Shown here piece by piece: positions 43,838-51,845 of a stretch of DNA of 64,000 bases. The position numbers were made by a program, and so were the translations under genes. Each line of letters begins with the position of its first letter. Within the stretch, counting starts at the first letter, position 1. The notes under the pieces were generated by a model. That model had not been told where the DNA came from. It was given only the letters and a program-made list of their open reading frames with translations, and ran no database searches. Source of the stretch: Anaerolineae bacterium (GTDB lineage: Bacteria; Chloroflexota; Anaerolineae; Aggregatilineales; Phototrophicaceae); assembly GCA_022843745.1 (NCBI GenBank), contig JALHNB010000009.1:86465-150464 (forward strand), given 5' to 3'.

Positions 43838-43982
43838 AGATAGCGTAGGTCAAAATTGGAAATTCAGGAAATACGGGTATGTATCCCAAATTTATCCCAA
43901 CATTGTTCTGGGCCAGAACAATTGGTCTATAATCAGAGCCGTTTCAAGGATAAATATAGGGTTTTTACAGCTTACAGCGGGG
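43838..43982. other. Short intergenic region with HicB-operator-like and palindromic sequences
   Basis: These 145 bases lie between convergent genes. CGGGT, TGTATCCCAAAT, TTTATCCCAA and CCAACATT occur in the same order as in the hicBA promoter at 23348-23407, with a shorter middle. The palindrome at 43902-43922 and a TATAAT at 43928-43933 follow. It looks like the remains of a regulatory region whose genes have been lost. Confidence 0.5.
43902..43922. promoter_or_regulatory. Palindrome ATTGTTCTG-GGC-CAGAACAAT
   Basis: Perfect 9-base arms flank a 3-base spacer. A perfect TATAAT follows at 43928-43933 on the plus strand, so the palindrome covers the -35 position. Nearly the same palindrome (TTGTTCTG, ACC, CAGAACA) lies at 59916-59933 next to the promoter of the second transporter. 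Two sites with the same arms suggest a common regulator. Confidence 0.5.
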
Positions 43983-45599
43983 TCAAGATCGGGCACAACG
44001 AAAGCCCCCGCCGAAGTTAACTATGATAGAAGGAGGATTTCCGCCACGATTGGAGGCGCGAACATCATTAATGATGTAATTAAATGATCCTCCTCGTAGC
44101 GCACGGGTACTATCGACATCTTCGCTATTTTCACGACTATCTGATTTATAGGGATAAGCAAAATTCTTTTGATCGTAAATCGTACTCACCCATTCCCATA
44201 CATTTCCACTCATGTCCAGCGCGCCTACCCAGGAAGCGCCTCCTGCCTTGCTACCAACATCCGCTGTCATATTACCCGAATTAGCTCCATAGACCACGTT
44301 TTCCGCTACAAATTCATTACCCCAAGGATAAATCCAACCATTCGGTCCGCGTGCCACGTACTCCCACTCAGGCTCGGTGGGCAGCCGTGCCCTACGCCAT
44401 TCGCAGTAATCGCGCGCTTGAAACCATGTCACACGGTTGATCGGCTGCGTATCACGTGTTGAAAATTCACTTTCAGGTGTTGTGGTGCATTTCTCTGCTG
44501 CCACACACTGAGCGTACATTGCGCGCGTCACTTCCGTGCGATCAATCCAGAAAGGGGCATAGAAAGTCTGCTTATCAACTGGCTTTTCATCATCTTCGCC
44601 ATCCTCGCTGCCCATCATAAACTCGCCTACCGGCACAAGCATCATTTCCGCGCCTGTCGGGTCATCCGGGAAAACCGCCGCGAACGGCTGCCAGTCCGTG
44701 TTACCGCCGCTGAAATTACTGGCACGATCTAGTGCAGCTTGCAGTGGATCAGGCGTAGGCGTGGCTGTGGGCGGCGGGGTGAGATGCGTGGCAGTTGCCG
44801 TCAATCCAACAAAATGTTGATCGGTCGCAATTATCATGGCGTTGATCGTCGCGTCGGTATCTTCGGTTGGCCTGGGCGTGTGGCTCGGCATTGGCGACGC
44901 AGCGGCGGATGTCGCTTCGGCGTTCGCGGTTTGACGCGCTGCAACTGTCGCATTGAGGTCGGGCGTTAGATTATCCATTACAGCGGGATTGTTGAAGAAT
45001 GTCGGCAGAACGACTATCCCAATGACCAGTAAGACAGCAGCTACCGCCAGAATTGGAATCGCGCGTGTTGCCCGGCGGCTGACAGGCGGTGAAGTTTGTG
45101 GAGCAGGCGATATTACCGGAACAGCCTCTTCCGGAACAGAGTCTTCACGCTCTGGCAGCAGCGGCTTCACTGGAAGCGTGATATTGCGATCATCCGTCGA
45201 AATCGGCTTTAAATCAACGCCCTTCCGCTGCAGTTCCGAATGCAACTGGGCGAAGGCGATCCCATAATCCTGCCCTAGAAAATCGACATATTGAATACGC
45301 CGCAGTTGAAAATGGACTTTCGCCCGTTCCAACAAAACCGGGATCACGACTTTGCCCTCATCCAGATAATACTGCCACTCGTTCTCGACATTCTTCGAAG
45401 CCATCGATTCCGGCGTGATGATGACCAGCATCACTTCGCAGAAATCCAGCCCTTCCTGAATGGCCGAACTCCAATTCATGCCTGCTGGAATATCCTCAAC
45501 ATCCAGCCAGATATTTGCTCCGACATTAGAAAGTGATGCAGCTAAATTACGAGCAAATGCTTCATGTTTTCGGGCATAGCTGATAAAAATACGCGCCAT
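43983..45599 (-). CDS. TIR domain - membrane helix - FGE/SUMF1-fold fusion protein
   Basis: This 538-aa protein has three parts. Residues 1-135 form a TIR domain (RIFISYARKHEAFA; a candidate NADase glutamate is Glu74 in ENEWQYYL). A helix at about 183-200 crosses the membrane. Residues 310-538 have the formylglycine-generating-enzyme fold with PVGEFMMGS, RLPTEPEWEYVARG, DMSGNVWEW and a final GFRCAR. The cysteine pair needed for oxidation of sulfatase cysteines is not present, so the fold probably acts as a binding or sensing domain outside the cell. A Thr/Pro/Ala-rich linker (205-290) joins them. AGGA lies 8 bases before the ATG. The architecture is of receptor type, with outside recognition and inside TIR signalling or defence. 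Confidence 0.85.
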   Translation of the reverse strand: MARIFISYARKHEAFARNLAASLSNVGANIWLDVEDIPAGMNWSSAIQEGLDFCEVMLVIITPESMASKNVENEWQYYLDEGKVVIPVLLERAKVHFQLRRIQYVDFLGQDYGIAFAQLHSELQRKGVDLKPISTDDRNITLPVKPLLPEREDSVPEEAVPVISPAPQTSPPVSRRATRAIPILAVAAVLLVIGIVVLPTFFNNPAVMDNLTPDLNATVAARQTANAEATSAAASPMPSHTPRPTEDTDATINAMIIATDQHFVGLTATATHLTPPPTATPTPDPLQAALDRASNFSGGNTDWQPFAAVFPDDPTGAEMMLVPVGEFMMGSEDGEDDEKPVDKQTFYAPFWIDRTEVTRAMYAQCVAAEKCTTTPESEFSTRDTQPINRVTWFQARDYCEWRRARLPTEPEWEYVARGPNGWIYPWGNEFVAENVVYGANSGNMTADVGSKAGGASWVGALDMSGNVWEWVSTIYDQKNFAYPYKSDSRENSEDVDSTRALRGGSFNYIINDVRASNRGGNPPSIIVNFGGGFRCARS

Positions 45600-45681
45600 A
45601 AATTCATCCTGTGGAAGTGGTGACAGGACAAATTATGGCGGCTATAAAATAATCGCGCAAGCCGTTTGAGCAGCTATCGAA

Positions 45682-46560
45682 TTACAGCCCGCGCGGGCCT
45701 TCCGCTACAAACAGCGGCTCTTCCTGTCTGGCCTGTTCGATCAATTTGGCCTGCTCATCGGCGCTCATCGGTGTGTAGCGTTCGCCAGCCGCGATCACCA
45801 GTTTCAGAATATTGACATCACCTGCCGCCGGGATTCCCGTCACACCGGGCTGCGAGAGGGTGAAACGCACGCCTTGATCGACCTTCTCCTGAATATCAAA
45901 TGGCTCATACCAGGTGTCGTAGCGACGTTCCTGCTCCAGCCAGGGGCCTTTGGCGACAGATTTGATCGCCTTCAAGCCGACATTTTTTGCCTGGACCATC
46001 GCCAGCAAATTTTCGGCATCACGGCGGTAATCGGGGTCGCCATACAGCTTGGCGTTGATTGGAAATAGCACCGTGTCAAAATCGAAGCGCTCCAAGGCCT
46101 TCAGAAAAATTCCCGGCGCTTTGAGTCCATGCCCAGTGATGCCGATGTGCCGAATCATCCCCTTCTCACGCGCATCCTGAAGTGCTTCGATCACTCCGCC
46201 GGGGCCAAGCGCTTTTTCCATTTCTTCATATTCGGTGACAGCATGAATCTGCTCGACATCCAGGTGATCGGTGTGCAGCAGTTCGAGTGAACGCTGAAGC
46301 TCTCTCCATCCGCCCTCACGGTCACGCTTCTCGGTTTTTGAGCCGAGGAAAAATTGATCGCGGCGCGATTCCAGCCAGGGGCCGATAAGCGTTTCGGCCT
46401 TGCCATAGGATGCCGCCGTGTCGATATGGTTGATCCCTGCCTTGAGTGCGAAATCTAAGGCTTCGTTGGCCTCTTCCTGTGTCCGATTTCCGAGCGCCGC
46501 GCCGCCAAAAATGACAACGGTGCTCATATGATTGGTACGGCCTAGACGACGTTTTTCCAT
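45682..46560 (-). CDS. Aldo/keto reductase
   Basis: This 292-aa enzyme of the aldo/keto reductase family is distinct from the one at 30826. The tetrad is Asp47, Tyr52 in HIDTAASYG, Lys75 in LGSKTEK and His106 in EQIHAVT. The AAGGAG 6 bases before the ATG at 46560 decides the start. The ATG at 46590 has no ribosome site. The C-terminus lies near VTGIPAAGDV, shorter than in classical members, and no iron-sulfur cysteines are seen. It is on the same strand as the TIR fusion gene, 82 bases upstream of it, and may share a transcript. A functional link is doubtful. Confidence 0.88.
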   Translation of the reverse strand: MEKRRLGRTNHMSTVVIFGGAALGNRTQEEANEALDFALKAGINHIDTAASYGKAETLIGPWLESRRDQFFLGSKTEKRDREGGWRELQRSLELLHTDHLDVEQIHAVTEYEEMEKALGPGGVIEALQDAREKGMIRHIGITGHGLKAPGIFLKALERFDFDTVLFPINAKLYGDPDYRRDAENLLAMVQAKNVGLKAIKSVAKGPWLEQERRYDTWYEPFDIQEKVDQGVRFTLSQPGVTGIPAAGDVNILKLVIAAGERYTPMSADEQAKLIEQARQEEPLFVAEGPRGL

Positions 46561-46612
46561 GTCAGTCTCCTTAACTTCTTTTTCCTCCATGTTAACGCAC
46601 CTGCGCGGGGTA

Positions 46613-46621
46613 TGCTATAAT
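46613..46621 (+). promoter_or_regulatory. Extended -10 promoter of the GT39-like pair
   Basis: TGCTATAAT is an extended -10 element (TGn plus a perfect TATAAT), 32 bases before the GTG at 46654. The -35 region is poor, as often allowed for extended -10 promoters. Confidence 0.6.
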
Positions 46622-46653
46622 GCCGCCTGTTTTTCGATGGAAACGAGTGCAAG

Positions 46654-48117
46654 GTGCAAACCTTTTACCCCTGGATTCTGACAGGTTTACTTCTAATCAT
46701 TGCTTATCCCTGGTCGGCATGGCTGCTCGCGCAGAGTCCGCGCCGGGACAGTGCGTGGCTGACCGTGTTGCTTACGTTAGCGATCAGCACAGGCACACTC
46801 ACGTTAATTATGTTCTGGATGTCGCTTTTGGGTGTCCCATTAGAAACCTGGAATATCATCCGCCCTTACGGACTGTTGATGGGTTTGGGATGGTTGGTGG
46901 GAGGCCGACAACTCCGCGAGGCCCGAATTGCCGCGAAAAAGCAAGGTGTTTCCGCTTGGCGAACTCCATCTTTGGTGACGCTCCTCGCGACCATACCGCT
47001 TATCCTCATCGGTGCGGCCATTCTATTCAACGCGGTCTACTGGCCGTTCTCGCGCGATGACACGCTTGGTATTTACGCGCCCATCGCTGAACGAATGGCA
47101 GATTTGCGCGGCATTCTCCCACTACCCGGCAATGACACCCTCTACGAAGCCTATCCTATCCACATTCCGCTGACTTACATGTTTGCTTATCTCGCGTCCG
47201 GTTGGACAAATGAGTATCTGGCGCGGCTTTTCCCGGCGCTGATGGCGGTTGGCTGCATCCCTGCCGCTTACGTTTTCGGCTCGATTCTAAAGGGGCAGGC
47301 AGCAGGTTGGGCAAGCGCAATTCTGGTAGCGATCACGCCGACATTCGGGCGTTGGGCATCTTCGGGTTATGTCGATCTACCGATGGCCTTCTTTTACATC
47401 CTGTCGGCGATTTTCGCATGGCGCTTGTGGCAAACGCGACATTGGTCAGACGCGCTCCTGGCAGGATTGATGATGGGGTTGGCAGCATGGACGAAAAATG
47501 CTGCCTTGCTCGGCATCCTGTTTTTGAGCGCGTGGCTGCTATGGGCATGGTTGCGCCAGAAAATTAGCTGGCGTTTGGCGATTCTCTCGCTCTTTGGCTC
47601 GGCGGTTGTTGCCGCGCCCTGGTATATTCGCAACTGGCTGCAAGCTGGTTTGATTATCCCGGATACCGCATGGACAGATCAGGCGAAACGCTCACTCGAC
47701 AGCCTGCTCATTCTGCCGCAGCTTTATGGGGTGGCTGGCCTGCTCATGCTCGTCGCCGTGCTGCTCACGCTCGTTGATCTCCTGCGCCGCCGATTCGATT
47801 CACCCGCGAATATTTTGCTGCTGTTATGGACAGTGCCATTCTTCGCGGCGTGGTGGCTGTTTGTCAGCTATGATCCTCGATTTTTACTGTTGTTTATGCC
47901 TATCCTGTGCGTGATGGCGGGCATATGGGTGACAAGCTTCTATGCGACGCTATCGACTCAGCGACAAAAATATGCGCTGATCCCACTGTCCATTCTGGTG
48001 CTGGTTGTGACAGTATTAGCCGTATGGAACAGTATCGAATTCAAAGACGAAATTTTGCGCGACCCGCTGATGAGTAATCAGGCTAAACATGAAATTGTTC
48101 TCGCTGCTGAAGAATAA
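46654..48117 (+). CDS. GT39-like polytopic membrane protein
   Basis: This 487-aa protein has about eleven membrane helices. The first large outside loop carries FSRDDTLGIYAPIAERM near 131-147, the acidic DD motif expected for GT39/PMT-like glycosyltransferases that use lipid-linked sugars. It has no C-terminal soluble module, unlike the other members in this cluster. The start is GTG at 46654, placed by the extended -10 promoter upstream and the hydrophobic N-terminus. The ribosome site is weak. The gene overlaps the next one by 29 bases, so the two are translationally linked. Confidence 0.78.
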   Translation: MQTFYPWILTGLLLIIAYPWSAWLLAQSPRRDSAWLTVLLTLAISTGTLTLIMFWMSLLGVPLETWNIIRPYGLLMGLGWLVGGRQLREARIAAKKQGVSAWRTPSLVTLLATIPLILIGAAILFNAVYWPFSRDDTLGIYAPIAERMADLRGILPLPGNDTLYEAYPIHIPLTYMFAYLASGWTNEYLARLFPALMAVGCIPAAYVFGSILKGQAAGWASAILVAITPTFGRWASSGYVDLPMAFFYILSAIFAWRLWQTRHWSDALLAGLMMGLAAWTKNAALLGILFLSAWLLWAWLRQKISWRLAILSLFGSAVVAAPWYIRNWLQAGLIIPDTAWTDQAKRSLDSLLILPQLYGVAGLLMLVAVLLTLVDLLRRRFDSPANILLLLWTVPFFAAWWLFVSYDPRFLLLFMPILCVMAGIWVTSFYATLSTQRQKYALIPLSILVLVVTVLAVWNSIEFKDEILRDPLMSNQAKHEIVLAAEE

Positions 48118-51100
48118 ACGCTTACTTGACCTGGGGCTGATCGCGATTTCGTTTATTTTCGCCCTGCTCCATGCCGGGCCTCTCAACGGGACAAAAATCG
48201 CGCTGATCCTGACGATTGTCTTTCAGGTTTATCTGCCAGGATATTTATTAGCACGAGCGCTGGGGAAACTGCGCGGCGCACATCCAATTTCGCGCTTGGC
48301 ATGGATATTGGTCGCCGGGTTAAGCCTGACTATCTGCCTGGGTGGAGTCGCGCGTTATTTGCAGGTATCCATGCTGGCCTACACGTTGATTCTGCATGGT
48401 GTGATGCTGGCGTTGGCGCTGATTCAACCCAAACAAGAAACCATTAGCGAGTCATGGCAATTTTCGCGCCAAAATGTTCCTCTCTATTTCCTGTTGGCAC
48501 TCTGCTGTCTGATCGTGCTGGGAGTCAGCATCGAACGTGGCAATTTTCGCTTTAACGGCTACGAAGACCAGACGGTGTTTATCGCGGCGGCGGATTGGCT
48601 GGCGCACGATCCCGACGACCCTGCGCTCTATGAACGGCGCATTGGTGTGCCACCGGAGCGCCTGGATCGCCGTTGGGAAACAGATGGCTGGACATATACC
48701 CACGCCGCCTGGGTCTGGGTAAGCGGCGTGTCGGCATCTGATTTAATCTGGTACGATTTGACACCTCTGTTTGTCTGGGCTGTACCGCTGGCAGTGTTTG
48801 CGCTGGCCTATGAACTCACACGGCGCGAACAGGCAGCGGCTTTTTGCGCGGCGGCGCTTACACTCGCCGGATTGATGACGCTCGATAGTCTGGTATATCG
48901 CACTACCACGCTGGCTTTCGGGCAGTTCGCGCTGTTCCAACTCAGCACCCTGCGAACCGCCTCCACAGCCTTGCTGCTGCCGATGGCGTTCATGGCGGCG
49001 CTGGCTTATCTGCGCCACCCCCGAAAACGCGATCTGATTCTGATATTTCTGGTAGGGCTGGCGATTGCGAGCATGCACCCACGCCAGATCATGATTTTCC
49101 AGATCAGCATCGGCGCGACCACGATAGTTTGGTGGCTGGCACAGCGCACCCGGCAGCGTTTCTGGACGGGCCTCTGGCTAATTTTGATTCTCGTCAGCCT
49201 GTTATTCCTGCCCCTCATCCAGCGCATTAATCGACCCTCGTTTGACCAGATTAACGAGCAGTTCGAATCAGCCGTTTCTACGAACGAGACAGCGACAGGC
49301 AGAGGCGTAGACGAACTCTGGATGCTCAATTTACCCGGCGGCATCCGAACCTACATCCTCCAGCCGAGCGTTATTTTTTATCACCCGATTATCCTGCTAG
49401 CGGCTATTTGCGGCTTATTGGCGGGGTTCGGCTGGCGCAAAAGTCTGGACGCGCAATATGTTTTCGCGTCCACGCTGGCAGCACTTCTCATACTTTTTGT
49501 GCCGGGGTTGACAGCTTTAGTCGTCAAAATTATTACGGTGTCCTTCATCTCAACGCTGGTCTTTATCCTGCCAGTCGCGCTCAGTTTGGGATTGGCGCTG
49601 GATTTTGTCGTGAACAGGCTCAAGCGTTTCCCTTATAAGCAAACACTTGTGGCGGTCTTGCTGGCAGCGGTGATGCTTGTGCTTCTGTTCGAGTCGATCC
49701 CCATCCCCGCCAGCGCCCGCGACCAGATTCGCGCCTCGAATCTCGCCCAGGCCGTCCGTGACATTCGCCCATTTGACGAAGAACTGCTCACGACACTGGC
49801 AACGATTCTGCCGCAGGATCGCCGCAGCATCATCGCAACGCCGAATCATGTCGCCAATTACATCATCGAATCAATCCCGCGCACCTTCATCACCAGCGGG
49901 CGGGCAAGCTCCAATCTAGCTTATCAGGGCAACGAGCGCTTTTTTGGTGGCACTAACCGTAGAGGTATTCGTGCGCCCTGGCTGGATACTGTCGATCTCG
50001 AATTTTTGCGGCAATACGGTGTCACCCATCTCGTGATGCAAGCCAACGACACTCGTTTGCCACAGTTGATATTTCAACCTGAACGATTCACCTATCTGGC
50101 ATCCTCTGCCGGATTTGTCATATTTTCAGTCAATTCTGACCTCAAAGCCTCCGAAAACGACAACATTTTCGCGCAAATGAATGATGTCTATGCGAAAATC
50201 GAATCGCCACGATGGGATGTTTCGGGCTTTGAACTGGCACGTCCAGCAGACCCTCTGCTCTGGGAAAATCTCGCCACAATGTGGGAAAAACAAGATGACG
50301 ATCTCGCCCGCTACGGTTTAGCGATCACCTCTACGCTGATGGGCGCTGATGAACGAGCGCTGCCAATCTGGGAGCAGCTTCATGACGATCATCCAGATTT
50401 ATTCCTGTTCACAAACGCGCTAACACACACCCAATTCGCCCTTGCTCCTTCAGCCAACGCGATCCAACCCCTGCTCGATGCACTGGAAAATGATGATGCT
50501 GCGATCCGCGTTCTGGCAGCGCGTGAGCTTTTGAGCGAGACATTTTTCTATCTGCTGACCGATGAGCAGATCGAGCAAGCTGTCACCCTTCACGATTCCG
50601 ATTCAATCGTGTGGGATCAACTAGCGACTTTTGACCAGCCCGCGCAGGTACGGGAGCGAATCGTGCTGCTCTTAAGCGCTGGGTTGTCGGATACTGCGGC
50701 TGATTGGGTCAATGATCTGGATGAAATCGAACGCAGCCCACAGGATTTCGTTATTCAGGCATCTGTCGCGCTGGCAAATGGCGATGTCGATCAGGCATTA
50801 GCGATCCTCGCGCCGACCACCGACGACGATTGGGTTGCCGCAAATCGCCAATATCACCCGGATCGCTGGAGCAATAACACCGCCGCGCAAATGTACTTCT
50901 TACTCTTAGCCGAACGAGCCGCCCGTGATCAACGGATGAACGACGCGGAAGCAGAATATCAGCGGGCAATAGAAGCAGGCGCAGAACGGGCAGGTGAAAT
51001 ACTTCGGTTGATGTCCAATCGAGAACATGCAGCATTCTATAATCTGCCTGTTCCTGCTTCGCCAATGGTCATAGCCGATTATCAAGCATTATATGTTATG

Positions 51101-51838
51101 CAGCCGGAAATTTATCTGGATGATGAAGCCAACAGGCTGAACGTCACTGCCATATTCGGCAATCCACAGGGTGGCACTTATCCGGTGAAAATCTGGCGGG
51201 TTCAAGTTACCAGCCCCGATGCCAGCATTCAATATGCTTCTCTGGATGCTCCTGCTGAGTTCATAGATGGTCTGCCGACACAAGCATTTATCCAACTCGA
51301 TTTGCCACCAGATTTGCCGGAACTGACTCCAGCGCGGGTGTTTATCGAGCCGATTTACAGCAACACCGTGACCTTTGGGGCAATCTCACAGGATATTGTC
51401 CTGAATCGACCTGAAAGCGCGACCATTCCGCCGGATGCCGAAACTGCAAACGCAACTTTTGGAGATCACATTCTGCTCAAGAATTTTCAGGTCGCACGAG
51501 ACGAAAACACACTCGATCTGACATTGTATTGGGAAGCGACCACGCCACCCGCCGAAAATTATCAGATTTTTGTCCATGTCATCGGGTCCGACGGTAATGT
51601 CGTCGCGCAAAGCGATTCCGCACCATACGATGGGCGCTACCCGACCAGTCAGTGGAATCCATTCGCGATCATTGCAGACCATCGCGTGATTCAATTCGAA
51701 CAGCCGTTGGCAGATGGGGATTACACAGTATGGGTAGGCCTGTATCGTTTACCGGAGATTCAACGTCTGCCGATTCAAGCCGAAAACGCGCGTATCGAAA
51801 ATGACAGCCTGCTCATCGACCAGTTTACGATTCTCTAG
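48089..51838 (+). CDS. Giant membrane protein: polytopic N-part, helical repeats, beta-sandwich end
   Basis: This 1249-aa protein has about twelve membrane helices in the first 530 residues, with FNGYEDQTVF near 155 as a possible acidic active-site loop. Residues about 540-680 form a soluble region like that found in bacterial membrane glycosyltransferases. Residues about 700-980 are helical and look TPR-like, for example MNDAEAEYQRAIEAGAERAG. The last ~240 residues are beta-rich and end in the module shared with neighbours (LTLYWEATTPPAENYQIFVH, DGDYTVWVGLYRLPE). It overlaps the previous gene by 29 bases and probably works with it in cell-surface glycan or glycoprotein assembly. This is inference. 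Confidence 0.72.
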   Translation: MKLFSLLKNKRLLDLGLIAISFIFALLHAGPLNGTKIALILTIVFQVYLPGYLLARALGKLRGAHPISRLAWILVAGLSLTICLGGVARYLQVSMLAYTLILHGVMLALALIQPKQETISESWQFSRQNVPLYFLLALCCLIVLGVSIERGNFRFNGYEDQTVFIAAADWLAHDPDDPALYERRIGVPPERLDRRWETDGWTYTHAAWVWVSGVSASDLIWYDLTPLFVWAVPLAVFALAYELTRREQAAAFCAAALTLAGLMTLDSLVYRTTTLAFGQFALFQLSTLRTASTALLLPMAFMAALAYLRHPRKRDLILIFLVGLAIASMHPRQIMIFQISIGATTIVWWLAQRTRQRFWTGLWLILILVSLLFLPLIQRINRPSFDQINEQFESAVSTNETATGRGVDELWMLNLPGGIRTYILQPSVIFYHPIILLAAICGLLAGFGWRKSLDAQYVFASTLAALLILFVPGLTALVVKIITVSFISTLVFILPVALSLGLALDFVVNRLKRFPYKQTLVAVLLAAVMLVLLFESIPIPASARDQIRASNLAQAVRDIRPFDEELLTTLATILPQDRRSIIATPNHVANYIIESIPRTFITSGRASSNLAYQGNERFFGGTNRRGIRAPWLDTVDLEFLRQYGVTHLVMQANDTRLPQLIFQPERFTYLASSAGFVIFSVNSDLKASENDNIFAQMNDVYAKIESPRWDVSGFELARPADPLLWENLATMWEKQDDDLARYGLAITSTLMGADERALPIWEQLHDDHPDLFLFTNALTHTQFALAPSANAIQPLLDALENDDAAIRVLAARELLSETFFYLLTDEQIEQAVTLHDSDSIVWDQLATFDQPAQVRERIVLLLSAGLSDTAADWVNDLDEIERSPQDFVIQASVALANGDVDQALAILAPTTDDDWVAANRQYHPDRWSNNTAAQMYFLLLAERAARDQRMNDAEAEYQRAIEAGAERAGEILRLMSNREHAAFYNLPVPASPMVIADYQALYVMQPEIYLDDEANRLNVTAIFGNPQGGTYPVKIWRVQVTSPDASIQYASLDAPAEFIDGLPTQAFIQLDLPPDLPELTPARVFIEPIYSNTVTFGAISQDIVLNRPESATIPPDAETANATFGDHILLKNFQVARDENTLDLTLYWEATTPPAENYQIFVHVIGSDGNVVAQSDSAPYDGRYPTSQWNPFAIIADHRVIQFEQPLADGDYTVWVGLYRLPEIQRLPIQAENARIENDSLLIDQFTIL

Positions 51839-51845
51839 CGACAGT

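Noticed and set aside
44000..44700. Active formylglycine-generating enzyme for sulfatases
   Set aside because: The catalytic cysteine pair is not seen at the expected place and no sulfatase gene lies in the window.
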